In this document: one piece after another, positions 46,080-58,154 of the stretch
Position numbering within the stretch: the first letter of the stretch is position 1
Layout of the letters: each line of letters starts with the position of its first letter
Source of the DNA: Lycorma delicatula
Taxonomy: Eukaryota; Arthropoda; Insecta; Hemiptera; Fulgoridae
Direction: 5' to 3'
NCBI RefSeq assembly: GCF_047948215.1
Contig: NC_134458.1
Coordinates: forward strand, 132,621,571-132,685,570
DNA length: 64,000 bases
Notes under the pieces: generated by a model
What the model saw: the letters and a program-made list of their open reading frames with translations, nothing else
What the model was told of the DNA's origin: nothing
Database searches by the model: none
Translations under genes and position numbers: made by a program

Positions 46080-46765
46080 GGAGCCTCCTTGTTGGCAGAC
46101 AATTTACTCTCAGCATCAAACCTTCGTTGAGACAGGTTGTTCTGTTAAACATACAAAATCACCAGGACAGCCACGTGTCCCTAAAACTGATGTGGAACCA
46201 GTCAGAGAAAGCTTTGCGCGCAGTCCGAAGAAATCAATTCGACGTGCGTCACGGAAGATTAGTCATGCCCAGCGACCCACCCTGGGAATCGGGACTCGGT
46301 CTTGCTTTGCCTGCCTCAAACGGAGGTAACCCGAAGGTCACCTCCGCCGGGACTCAGTCCTTCAAGTGCCTACTTCTAACAAGCGCGACCCACAAGCCGC
46401 CGCTGCCGAAACTAGGTCTTACCAGCTCAGAATTGATCACGTGGCCGTACAATTTCCTTTTGGATGACCGATGAACTTCGTCTTCGGGCAGAGCAGTCAT
46501 CCATCTTGTGGTCTTTCGAACCAAAAATTGCATACCTTCTCGGGCAGGTGCGCTGTGGGTCCACTGGTGTCCTTTCTGACCGCAATTAAAACACAGTGCA
46601 GTGCGGTCGAGTCCCTTGCAGATTAAGAACATGTGCTCCAACCCTCAGCACTGAAAGCACCTCTCACCCGGATCACGTATTCCGGTCCTCCAGTGCACCC
46701 AGCCAATCCTCACTCACGTCGCAATCAATCTCTTGGCGCACCGTAAGACGTAATAACATTACTAA
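46080..46765 (-). pseudogene. R1-type ORF1 (zinc-knuckle) remnant
   Basis: GC-rich island. The minus strand encodes two tandem CCHC zinc knuckles of the kind found in R1-clade ORF1 (gag-like RNA-binding) proteins: GERCFQC, a stop (TGA), GLEHMFLIC, then KGLDRTALCFNCGQKGH and QWTHS. The first keeps C-x2-C-x4-H-x4-C spacing with the stop in place of the usual aromatic residue. The second has S where the last C should be. Upstream, WRTGIRDPGER fits the segment preceding the first knuckle. Downstream, 46290-46360 resembles GC-rich repeat G. Both damaged knuckles argue for a dead copy. Confidence 0.75.
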
Positions 46766-47572
46766 TGGAAACCATGTCAAACCAAAGTGAATGTCGGGTG
46801 ACAAACTTGGTGTGTTTTTCTACGAAATGAGACCTTAACAGAATCTGTAAGTTATCTCAATAAATTTTTATATGCTTTTAAATTTGTGAAGTCCTTTTTG
46901 AATCACCCGGAATTGCTGAACAGAATTATGCTATGACCATCAAAAATTAAATAAGTGATGTTCATACCAACAAAGGACATCTTCTTTCCATTCAGTTATG
47001 GGATAGACATCACTGATCTTAGATAGAGTGAGAGAAGAGAATGCAACTCTGATCTATGTCTTTTGTATCTCAAGTGCTTTACGTGCGTTATTTAATAATG
47101 ACTGGTAAAGAGAGTGTAACGCAGCAAATTATCCTACCCCATTTCTGTTGTGTTGTGAAAAATTAAGTGCCACTACTCATTTAGGAAACTGTATAAAGTG
47201 GAATTTTTTAATTGCATTTAAATAATTTCACCTTTAAAAGAAAGCTTAAAAATTGTACTTTTTTAAGTTTTGCTTTGTATATTTGATATTTTTTTATATT
47301 TTAAGACATTTTCTATAACATTTTTATTATACTATGGATCTGGTAAAAGCCGTACTCTTAATTCAGTTATTGTAAATGTTCGTATTCATTTAAATGTTCG
47401 TATTTTAATGAACATTTAAACCGAATATCATAGTTGGGGGTTTCATCTCTAACTTCTAAAACATAAGTTTTGATGATCTAGTTAATTTATGAAAATTTAT
47501 TTTTTCTCTTCATTATTAATAGAACTGCTATGCATTATATAAAGTAGTAATGTATGTTTTTTTTTTGTGAAA
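46766..47572. other. AT-rich sequence, no gene seen
   Basis: No supported gene. A short inverted repeat (aaatgttcgtatt/aatgaacattt) lies at about 47391-47416. Confidence 0.5.
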
Positions 47573-48307
47573 ACTAGAAAAATAAAAAAACATCGATTGA
47601 TAAAATGGTACGAATTATATTATTTATTTGAAATTTCAGATTTAAATATGTCAGTGATGTTGAAAGAATTTGCGTGGATATTTTATCTCGCATATTTTTT
47701 TTTGCTACGATTGTTTTGGAAGGTCTCATTTATTATAAAAAAAGTTATATATACGAGTACATTTTTTTATTCCATGTTTAATAACGTAGTATTGAGTACA
47801 GAGAAATAAAACTAAAAACTAGAAAAAGAAAAAACTTTGATTGATAAAATGGTACGAATTATATTATTTATTTGAAATTTCAGATTTAAATATGTCAGTG
47901 ATGTTGAAAGAATTTGCGTGGATATTTTATCTCGCATATTTTTTTTTGCTACGATTGTTTTGGAAGGTCTCATTTATTATAAAAAAAGTTATATATACGA
48001 GTACATTTTTTTATTCCATGTTTAATAACGTAGTATTGAGTACAGAGAAATAAAACTAAAAACTAGAAAAAGAAAAAACTTTGATTGATAAAATGGTACG
48101 ATTTATATTATTTATTTGAAATTTCAGATTTAAATATGTCAGTGATGTTGAAAGAATTTGCGTGGATATTTTATCTCGCATATTTTTTTTTTTTGCTACG
48201 TTTGTTTTGGAAGGTCTCATTTATTATAAAAAAAGTTATATATACGAGTACATTTTTTTTATTCCATGTTTATTAACGTAGTATTGAGTACAGAGAAATA
48301 AAACTAA
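47573..48307 (+). repeat. Tandem repeat, three copies of a 244-245-bp unit
   Basis: Units start at 47573, 47818 and 48062 with actagaaaaa. All contain tgataaaatggtacga, tatgtcagtgatgttgaaag, tgcgtggatattttatctcg, gaaggtctcatttattat and tagtattgagtacagag. Units 1 and 2 are nearly identical; unit 3 has a few substitutions and extra T's in homopolymers. Each unit carries an open frame of 63-80 codons (MSVMLKEFAWIFYLAYFF...), hydrophobic and without known motifs. Its conservation is explained by the recency of the duplication, so no gene is claimed. Confidence 0.96.
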
Positions 48308-48949
48308 GACCTATTGAAAACCCCATTCAAATACCCACACTAGTTATTTTCATTTAAAAGGCAAAAGACATTTTAAATATTGTAAAACAATTTTTCTCTT
48401 GAAATCGAATTTAAAAAAAAATTATTATAATAGTTACTATATTACCATATACATCCATGTTCCATGCATACCATTTTGACCTGAATGACGGTTCCAGAAA
48501 CAGCCTGCTGGTCGTACATCGATTTTAAAGTTTGATATTGATAACGTAACGATTAAATTTATGTATATTAATCAGTCCATGCAGAATTGCAATACAATAT
48601 GCTTTGTTTTGACTACGAACTTACATACAGTGAAATAAAATTACTTAGATAAAACATAAACTTGCCTATGAGTAATTAAACGTATTACAAAATTATTCTC
48701 TTATCTACGACGTGGAGCCAAACTTATCGGAAAGTGATATTGCATTTTTCTCACAGTCTGATCATTACGGAAACATTTTTTAATCGAAAATTTTGTCGTT
48801 ATTTCATAATCAGTTTTCACTGTGACAGTAACCGTTCAGTTTGTAAAAATGTTATGTACAGTAGAACTGAAGAATGAGTGTAAAAATGAGCCAACGTTTA
48901 TTTATTTGTGAATGCAAAGTTACGTGTTATTGCTTACACAAAGGAACAT
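48308..48949. other. AT-rich sequence, no gene seen
   Basis: No motif or repeat recognised. Confidence 0.5.
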
Positions 48950-49370
48950 CCCAATCCCCGTTGGGGAAGACACCCGCCTTGTGACGATTCCGGTCGTCAC
49001 ATCACCCCCTCCGTTCCTAGCCCTGATCGGCTTTAACGGAGGTCGTCTTTAGCTATCTAACGTTTTACATCTCACAGTAATAAAACAGGCCTCGTTGGGA
49101 TGCCACCGATGTAAATGCCTCGGTAGACATTTACATCAATGAATTACTACTCAGCCTTCGCCTTCGCTGTAGACTTCTTTCGGACATCTTGACTGTCCTA
49201 CTTCAATGCCCTCTGAACTAGGTAAACGAGTTCGTGGAAGCATTAACTCCGCGACTAGTTCTACATTTTAATTGAGCTATTGCGAGTAAATGTCATAATA
49301 TTCGAGCAAATTCAGTAAATAACATACCACAAGAAATGTTGTTTGCAACAACGGAATTTATTCGTATTTC

Positions 49371-49408
49371 CCTTAGTGAACTCAACTTTATAGCTGAGTT
49401 CACTAAGG
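49371..49408. repeat. Perfect 14-bp hairpin
   Basis: ccttagtgaactca pairs exactly with tgagttcactaagg around a 10-base loop, within the presumed 3' region of the R1-type element. Confidence 0.9.
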
Positions 49409-49749
49409 TTCCTTAGTTTGATTACAACTACGGACTTTGGTCTGATCTACCAGTGAGCGGAGGACAGACTTCCTATTCCCATTCAGCTCCATCGCAGAGT
49501 CCCGTGTGACATCTACTTTATCATACAAACTACCATCATCGAGATGGCGCTATACCTCACGGCTGCATGGTAATCCATGCCCTCGGTAGTGCCGTCACCA
49601 TCCCGTCGACAGCGATACTTGCTCATTCATTAATTGCCCTCGTCCAAACGACGCTACACCTCTCGGCTGCATGGATAACCATAACCTCGGCAGTGCAGTC
49701 GTGTCCCGCCGACAACAAATATACTAATAATCGCGATATTTGTTTTAAT

Positions 49750-50870
49750 TAACTGTAGCTTGATGCCAAAACGCAGAGGTAGGCGTTTTGGCCAATCAAC
49801 TGCCCAGTCAGTCCCTAGCCGCCCGGGTTACTACTCTACTCATACCCTCTCAGTCATTCTGCTCAGTGCGAGGAATCGGAGGAAGCCTACCACTACATTC
49901 CATTCTCTGCGAGTCTTCCAATTGACCCGCAGCTCAAGAAAGGAGTTTACTCTCTCGAGCTCACTAACAACTCTGGTACGTTCAGCCTCGTACCGGGGAT
50001 ATACATAAAGGTCATGGTCCACAGTTTCATTGACTCTACATTCCGGGCGGAAGCCCAAATCAGCCAAAACAAACCTAGCCAAACTATTTCTAAAGACACC
50101 ATGTCACGAAAGGAATTGATTTATATACCGATTGAGGGAAACCCACCTAATATCTCACAAGTCCCTAACATCAGGAAATATATCATGCGTGTATCGACCA
50201 GTAGAAGATTCATTCCACCTAATTTGCCAAGAGTTTAAACCTTGGTCTTCAATGTCTTGCATACGCCCAGAAGTAAGAAGGCCTTCCTTCTTTGAGATAT
50301 ACCACTTGCTACGTTCCGTAGCTAGAATATCAATGGGTTTTATGCCGGCGATCACAGGTACTCCCTCTCTTGAGACAGTTCTGTAACCTCCGACAACAGC
50401 TAACGAAAGAAGATGCTGGGCTCGCAATAAAATGTCCCTAAAACACTGGAATTGTAAACGATGAGCCAGACGGACGCAGCGTACAACATTGTGGCCTTAC
50501 ACTTAAAGGAAACCTTTGTAAAGAATACGCATGGTATGAAAATTCAAAAAATTCAACCCCCAATCGGGATGGATGACTCTACGAACACCAAGGAAGGCAT
50601 CTATAGCCTTCCTTGTTACAAACTGAAGGTGCTTCCTGAATTGAAGCCTCTCGTCAAGGATTACACCCAGATATGAACGGTAACATATCTACTTGGAAGG
50701 CCGTCCATCACGTCCCGCGGGTGATGTGTCGCGGCTAGACGACCTTTAAGAAACATCATAATGGTTTTCTCTGCACTGAAAACCATCTTATGCTGTAGAC
50801 TCCATAACCTTAGTACGACTCATGCCTGAGTCGGTCTGAGTTCTATCTCAGCACGCGAGTTTCCCTCTTA
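49750..50870 (-). pseudogene. R1-clade ORF2 C-terminal half, broken
   Basis: Minus-strand landmarks in order: KMVFSAEKTIMMFLKGRLAA (the R1-typical lsptKT...LKG after polymerase motif C), YVTVHIWV (degenerate YLGV), a frame-shifted segment near 50460-50640, RAQHLLSLAVVGGYRTVSRE with GVPVIAGIKPIDIL (the YRTVST..VIAGVPPIDL signature), WQIRWNESSTGRYTHDIFPD and VRDL, then HETVDHDLYVYPRYEAERTR-like words near 50000 (zinc-motif region, with cysteines partly lost). Catalytic motifs A-C are absent because of 5' truncation. At least two frameshifts and stops are present. Confidence 0.78.
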
Positions 50871-53244
50871 CACGAAGAAATATGGAAATCGTCTACAGGC
50901 AGAAAATTTAATGTAGCGAAGTCTTGCATTTGTGATTGGCCAAAGAAAGAAAGATAGTGAATTTTTCGTAGCCAATAAAAACATGAGATCATTTCGGTGG
51001 ATAAATACAAAATATCCGGAAATAGGAGAAAAAACGTCCAGTGCGTGTATAGAATGTGCATCGGTCTGGAAACCATTTGCATTCCATAATAGAAATTTGT
51101 ATAACAGAAATGTGCCTGATGAAAGCCCTGCAAAATCGCCAATGAGTTAAATATTGGTAGGGATGAATTTAAATCTAGTTTTAACCGGGTACGGCAGTTT
51201 CTTTGCCGACATAGTTTTTCTGTTCGAAGAAGGACGGCAATGTATAGTAGCTACCAGAAGCATGCGAATATAGATTGACAAAGTTTCAAATATGTCATAA
51301 ATTTACGAAAAAGGAACAATTATTTTCTAAATCAAATTGGGAATGCACCGGTAATACACCGGTAACTTTAGAAATACCGTCAACAGTAACAGTTGAAAGT
51401 GTGTGTGTAAAGAGTGTTTAGATACAAATTACCGGTTACGAAAAACAATATTGCACTGTGATGCTGATAATAGTTTCGGACAGGAAAAGATTACCCGTAA
51501 TATTACTAATACTAAAAGTTTTGTTTCGTTAGTAAGGTTATCTGCCGCACTTTTAATATATTTCGTTTTTAATAAACTTTAAAATTATCAGTTGTATTTC
51601 ATTCCGTGGACTTTATTCACACCATTTTTCTCAGAATCAAATACTCTGCAAATTTAAAAAAAAAAATTCGTTTGTTTATTACCCATTTCACAAAGCTATT
51701 TTACACAAAATAGTGTGTCTTTCAATCGCAATCTTTTGTCTTTTACCACAAATTTCTTAAAACCAATTAAAAATACAATCCTGGAATCTTTTTTTCAATT
51801 CTACAAGTTAATTTCATATAAAACCACTAAATTTATTCCTTAATTTGTGTCCCAAGTCTGGCTTAATTTTACCGAAGGCGTAAAAATCAGGGCGAAATCT
51901 TTCGCCATCCGGCGCTTGCTTACGAAGCGTTTCCAAACTTATGTTTATATGAACTTTTTCCATTATTTTCCAAAGAACATATCCTGAAAGTTTTTTCCAT
52001 TTTTATATATAACATGTCGAAATGTTAATTACATTGAAAAAAATCAAAGAGCAGGTAGGTGAAAGATTTTGGCCTCACGCATTCCACTACACCAAATATT
52101 TTTCATCAAAATTTCCGTATATTTTGTTAAATAAAAATTTCATTTTAACTAATTTATTTCAGTTTCAGTGAAATCAGAATGTTTAAAAATATATTTAAAA
52201 ATAAATTAAAGATAGCGGAAACGCCAATTTCATTCAAGATTTATGATGTATTTTAAAGCATGTTTAAGATTTAAAATTTTATTTAATTAATCACATTTTA
52301 AAAAGAGATTAGATAAAACTTCAAAAATAACTTTATTTAGGAAATATCTAATTAAATTTAAGATATCTTTCAAAGAAACCACATCAAGACGTATTAAATA
52401 TTCTTGAGGTAACTAATTACAAACAGACTCATTTATCAAACACGCTACAATAGTGAGATGGATCGAACGGGTGAAAAGGATGTAACTCCTTGTCTTTAAG
52501 GAGAGCAAGGCCCTCTGTTTAATATAGATATTTATTTTTTTAAATAAGTTGTATGTGTTATTACTATTTTTACTTTATTGTGCTGCGATTTAAAAACGGA
52601 ACAATTAGTACGTCATATTTTTGAAGACCGTTCATACCAAACCTACATAGATGAATACACCTTTTTTTAATCATTTCTTTATCACAGTTTGTACATCTGC
52701 TTGATTCTAGATCGACTGTAAATTACTCTTTTTCTCATACCGAAGTCCCAATGTTATTAACATTTTATTCCACTCTGATATGAAATGCCTTATCCATGTC
52801 TACAAATGGCACATAGATGGTATCATTCGTAACTTTGTTGCGATTACTATTTTAGCTACAGCGCAACTTTTAAGGTAAAAAATTTCATTTTCTCCTTCTG
52901 CACCCAAAATATTCCTCGTTTTTTTTAACCCAGTAATTATTTTTAATTTCTAGTCCTGTACACCCTCCTCCTTTTTATCTTTATTTAATTTAATTCCTTA
53001 GGAATTAATTATACATCAATCTTTGCTTAATTATTTGTAAAGATCTTTATGGGAAATCTTTATGGGAACTTTAGCGTTCTAGCTATCTGGTAAATAAAAG
53101 AATGAAATGGAAAAATCAGTTTCCCATTTAGGTATCTTAAATATAAAAAATGTATTATAAAATTTAAAAAATATCGGTCAGGGAGTTTGCAATCCCTCAT
53201 TTATTCAGCTGCTGCTTATCAGTTTTTTCTAAACTTTAAATGAT
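50871..53244. other. Mostly AT-rich; possible MITE-like block near 51.85-51.96 kb
   Basis: No supported gene. Around 51870-51950 the block agggcgaaatctttcgcc ... gcgcttgcttacgaagcg resembles part of the foldback MITE arm (gcgaaaaatttcgcccgg...), so it may be a distant relative. The 99-codon frame at 50843-51142 has no recognised motif. Confidence 0.4.
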
Positions 53245-53547
53245 TATATTCAGAGTGATTCGCGAAAAATGAGGTAAATTTAGTGGTTTTATGTAATAAC
53301 TCCTAAAATACTAAAATAATAGGTAGCAGAACTGTACTTATAGTAGTTTTCGACAGATCTAGGGTAAAAGACAAAAAAATTGGGGATGAATGACATACTA
53401 TTTTATGTTCGGAATAAAATAAGTTTTGTTAAATTGGTAATAAAAACATAAAATTTTTAAACAAAACTTGTAGATAAATTGATTCTCAGTAAAATGCTAT
53501 GAATAAAATCCACAGAAATTGAATACAAAAGTAATAACTTCGAAGTT

Positions 53548-53584
<37 letters not shown>

Positions 53585-55110
53585 ATCAAAATTTAGTAGA
53601 TTTAACAAAGTATTAAACGAAACAAAATTTTCAATATTATAAAACAAACGTATAAATATTTAAGATTAGTAATCCAAACAAAAACAAAACTAATATTATA
53701 AACAATTACTGCTGAAAATCTTCCGCTACAGTGAATGCCAGCTCTGCCTGTCGGTCTTAGATCAAAGTAAAATAACATTCAAATATAATAATAATTTTTT
53801 AATTCATTAAATATCATTGTTATATCATTTTCCTTCTTAAAATATCAGTTTTAAATAAATAAATTGTAATAGATTTTTTATACTTAGGTTAAACAATTTA
53901 TTACCAAGCATTGTTGCTTTTTAGAGGGATTTCTTATCTTTATAAAATATTACAATCTAATTCCACATTTGAAAAAAGGAATCGTGTCCAAATATAAATG
54001 GATAGATCATATAGGCATAATATATATAAACAGAAATATTTTATATTATTGTTTAAAATAATTTAATCCAAATAATACTCTACCAATATAAATTGAAACA
54101 TTTCCACCACAGCACATTAAATATACGTGCAGTATTAATTAACAATTTTAATATTATTTAATCATTATCAGTAAATTACATCCTAAGTTACATATAAATT
54201 TATTTAATTTTATTTTCATTTATTAAAATGAAATAGAAACACAAAATATTCTTTATGTAAATCTACTGATTACGTTTTGTTGATATTAATAATATCTACT
54301 GACATAATAAAATTAGTTTTATCAGTTGTATAAAATGGCCAATTTGATTTTTATAAGTCTAATGGCTTCCTAATATTTTTTTCTATCTAATATTTTACTA
54401 TTCCAATTAAATTAAATATATTTTATGAAATAAAAGTTTTTCAATTTAATATGTCATATTAATTCTGGTGGTTGCACCTTAAAATAAAACGATATATAAA
54501 CGGTATTATAAATTAGAAATATATATTAGATAGGACAAAAAATCAAGAATTAATTTTAAATGAGAGATAAACAAGTGCTTTGCGATAAATAGACAATGAG
54601 ATGGGATAAAGTTGAATTTGTTAGTAAATGTAACTACTGTATTTTTTTATGTATTATATGAATTGCAGTTGTATATAACAGATTATTTTCGTAATTCTCA
54701 AATCTAGTAATTTTTTTTTTTGTTTCGTTGCTGAAGTGGAGAGGTAGAAAAACTATAATATTCTTAGCTTCTGTTAAAGTTTTTATTTTTAACAAAAGGT
54801 TGCTATGTTGTATTTCCTCTACTCTTTTTTTTTTCTTTTTGATAGATTCATTTCCTGTTTGTATTGTGTTCCAAGACTCACAAAATAACAATGTTACTTT
54901 ACGTGCATTGTATCTTCTATTTTCTCGTTAAGAAAAAAATGTTAAAGAAAGTCAAAAGGTGTTTATATATATGACATAAATCAATTGAACAATATCGGTC
55001 AAGTGAATTTTTAACATTATTTTCAGAGTAGAATTTTTTTGCTTATAGGTACTTCAATTATAAAATCTTTTCTTTTTTTTTTTGTTCACGATGAGTCAGA
55101 GAAATGCCAT
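53245..55110. other. AT-rich sequence with a MITE-like terminus and a poly-A run
   Basis: Position 53251 begins cagagtgattc, the same 11 bases as the outer end of the foldback MITE at 24377, but the following sequence differs and no partner end was found. A 32-base A-run lies at 53552-53583. No gene seen. The 85-codon frame at 54634-54891 is K-rich and unremarkable. Confidence 0.45.
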
Positions 55111-55635
55111 CCATTTACGCACGTCCCATAAATAGAGCAGTGTCGGACTCGCAAAGGTTCCGCTAGATGTTACTAAGAACGTATGTATACCTGTACCCTA
55201 CCGACTAAAACTCTCACCGATTCTCCCCCACCGGGGCCGGCCCTGCAACCAAGCATAATCAGCCCCGAGAGGTTCCATCGAGCTCAGGGAATCCAGAATC
55301 TCCGTGCATCATTTCCAACGCCCATCCTCGCAAACGAGGACGAACGAAGGCTTCGCAGAGGACTCTCCGTCACCCCGTTGCTCACCGGTCCTGTGCTTCT
55401 TCCTCGCACCGAGGACTTCTTATCGGTCTATCTGATCCTTCGGAGTAGACCACCATCCGAGTCCAAGTAGCATAGTCTCATCTTTCTACTCCTCTAATAT
55501 AGAGGCTCCCCCCAAGATGCCATCAAGTTTATGGGGTCCGGAGTCCCCGTGCATCATCACTAACGCCCATCCTCGCAAGCGTGGACGAACGAAGGCTTCG
55601 CAGAGGGCTGCCCATCACCCCGTTTCTCTAAAATC
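55111..55635. repeat. GC-rich block with a direct duplication
   Basis: GC-rich island in AT-rich surroundings. About 95 bp at 55290-55385 recurs at 55535-55630 (offset 245 bp), sharing ccgtgcatcat, aacgcccatcctcgcaa, ggacgaacgaaggcttcg and tcaccccgtt, with roughly one difference in eight. It is probably the 3' region of a GC-rich LINE, by analogy with the other islands, but no coding motif was found. The 95-codon frame at 55183-55470 is not recognised. Confidence 0.75.
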
Positions 55636-58154
55636 TTAAGTCTAGGTAATTTTTTCATCAAAAAAATTATACGTTCGCTGTATAAATATAAATTAATTTT
55701 AATTGATCCAATTTTTTTTTCCCCTTATATGTGAGTTACAGTCTATTCCACTAGTGAACAATAAGCAACCCTTTCCGTAGCCCAATGAGATATGAATGAT
55801 ATGAAAATGAGGTGTAGTCTTGTACAGACTCAGGCCAATTAAAATATAAAAAGTTTATGAGCATCTAGTTAGTTAAACGAAGCATTGTTTTTCCAATGAA
55901 AATCGGCCAGATTTTAAGCTTTTACTTTTTAGTTTGCCACATATTTAATAATTTCTCGAAAGTTAATAATTACCCGAATGACTTTCAATATTCGTTTAAT
56001 TTACTAAATTATAGTGATAAATTTCAGTATTTATCAACATTATCCTAGTGTTTGCACGGAATAATACGTTTCCGATACCGTTACCTGCGTTGATATCTAG
56101 CGAGTAAAGGTACCTAATGGATGCAATAATTAGATTTTTCTGTATAAATCACCTCCACTTTCAACTCTACTTGTAACTATTCCCTTCTTCATCAACATAT
56201 CACTCTACCACCGGAAGTTGCATTAAGATAACGAACTGAAAATAATTTCGATTAACAGGCCAGTCGGACAGTTGATTAAGTAAGTCAGCTTTAGAAGTCT
56301 TTTGCACATTCTGTATCTTCAGTTTTCTGTTTTATGGTTTTTAATGCTTGACTCTATAATCTTTAATCTCTATGCTTTCTTCTGAAATAAAAGTAGCAAA
56401 CCATAAATGATTTAAAATTTAGAACAAAAGTCTTTTATAAAAACCTTTTTTTTAAATTTTTTTTCACACTATTTTAATCAATAAAATTTGCATAATTAAT
56501 ATTTTAAAAGCCCCTATTTATTATCCATGTTTTGCTGCTATACTTGTAAAACGTTTTATACAAATGTCTATTAGGTTTTCCAAATAACTTAAGATGAAGA
56601 TTTTCTAAATAAATATTCATGCTTTACAATTTTTTAACATATTTATGTTTTCTTCTCATCAAAAATAATTCAATATTAAAATATTGTACGTCGATTTATA
56701 GCTTCATATCATTAGTAAAGTATTTTAATTGAAAACTGTTTGAAAAATTTCTTTAAATTTATTATTAATCTAAGAATTATATTTGCAAGGAGAATGAACA
56801 TCGATAGTTAACTAAACTCTTAATTTTATATTTTATGTGCTTTTTATACGTATGATAAATAAATATACTTTAGTATAAATTCCCGCATTCCATAGAGCCT
56901 TAGTTAATGTTAAGGGTAGTTTCTTAATATCGTTTCATTGAATTTTTTTACTAGTTTTAATCAAGATGTTTCATATCTTTTACTTCTTTGCTAAGTTTTT
57001 TATCAAGGGAATCTTTCAGTAGGATACCTGTATTTTAAGTAAAACTACAATGAGCTTAACATAAATAAAATCAGCCACAAAATAAAGCACTAAAACGTGG
57101 AAAAACTTTTAGAAAATAATTCTGTAAATTTCAGTTTTTTGAAGTCTTTATTGAGGTGAAATGCCAGTAATTTTAATTATTTTTAATTTCTAACCGGCTT
57201 GAAAGAAACGAAATTTAACGAACAGTATAGAAAAATTTTATTTTTTTCGGGTTTTTTTTTCTCCAGACGGTTTTTATTTATTTAAACCTCTCTTCATTCT
57301 TTTATTAGCATTTAAGTATATTGATATTTTTATTTTTAGTAAAACTAGTAAAATAATACCCTTAGTTTTACAACAAAAACATGTTTAAATTCATAACTGA
57401 CGTTCTGCTTTAGTAAGGATTTAATTATTAATCTGCTTAATTTTTTCATGTAGTTAATCTGTAAATTATTTTGATAATTTATTATTATAAATAAACGACA
57501 AAATGATTTTACCATGAGAGATAATTTAAAATAAAAATGAAATCTTTGTGTTTACTCGCATCTATTAATATTGAAATGAATTATTACGTTTAAAAATCCA
57601 AGGCAGGATTAACGATGAAAAATCTCTTTTTCTTTTCACTATTTATTTACGTTCTGAGCTTCATAGTTAACGGAGTCAATTCTGCAGATGTAACTGTTTT
57701 ATTCTCTAGCTTTTTAGACTAAAAGCATCCTTTCAACAGAAATACAATCATTTTTCCTTCTTCATGGATATAGAATAAAAAAGAGGTGAAAATATCCATC
57801 CATTTGTAGCTTTACTTAAAATGATGACTTTTCCAATATTTTTTTTAATTTTACTTATTTATATTTATAAATAAACCTTGGTTATCTTTATTTATTTTAT
57901 TTGATACATTTTTATTATTGAAATATGAAATTATTTTGAAATAGTATTCTTTGTGTTTAATAAAGAAAAATTAATCCGATATTGAAATGTTAATTTTCTA
58001 AATTATTCCATTTATAATTTGATAATTACTAAAATTCTATTTTCTTACACAGTAACTGCATGACAATAATAACACATAGTTAACATTTTATATTATTGAG
58101 AAAGTACTGTAGTTATCGAATATTTTTAATAATAGTTTTTTTTTTATAATACTC
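55636..58154. other. AT-rich sequence with a SINE fragment
   Basis: No supported gene. Otherwise AT-rich without recognised repeats, apart from the SINE fragment at 55785-55835. Confidence 0.5.
55785..55835 (-). repeat. SINE family 1 fragment
   Basis: About 50 bp, including gaggtgtagtcttgtacag and actcagg, matching the 3' body of SINE family 1 (compare gaagtgtagtcttgtacag near 42700). Head and tail are missing. Confidence 0.7.

Larger units (their letters stand above)
48950..50870 (-). mobile_element. R1-clade LINE, 5'-truncated, with long 3' region
   Basis: GC-rich island on the minus strand: the C-terminal half of ORF2 (49750-50870) followed by about 800 bp of non-coding 3' sequence. The 3' part includes an imperfect 104-bp duplication at 49541-49735 (ggctgcatgg at 49561 and 49665) and a 14-bp perfect hairpin at 49371-49408. 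The left boundary near 48950 is set by the change in base composition only. It is a different R1-type family from the one at 15.6 kb, since the 3' regions are unlike. Confidence 0.72.

Noticed and set aside
47841..48276. Repeated small membrane-protein gene (MIKWYELYYLF... frames)
   Set aside because: The conservation of the frame equals that of the whole 244-bp tandem unit; high AT content favours hydrophobic frames by chance.
53251..53600. A second complete foldback MITE
   Set aside because: Only the outer 11 bases match the element at 24.4 kb; no inverted partner end or shared arm was found.
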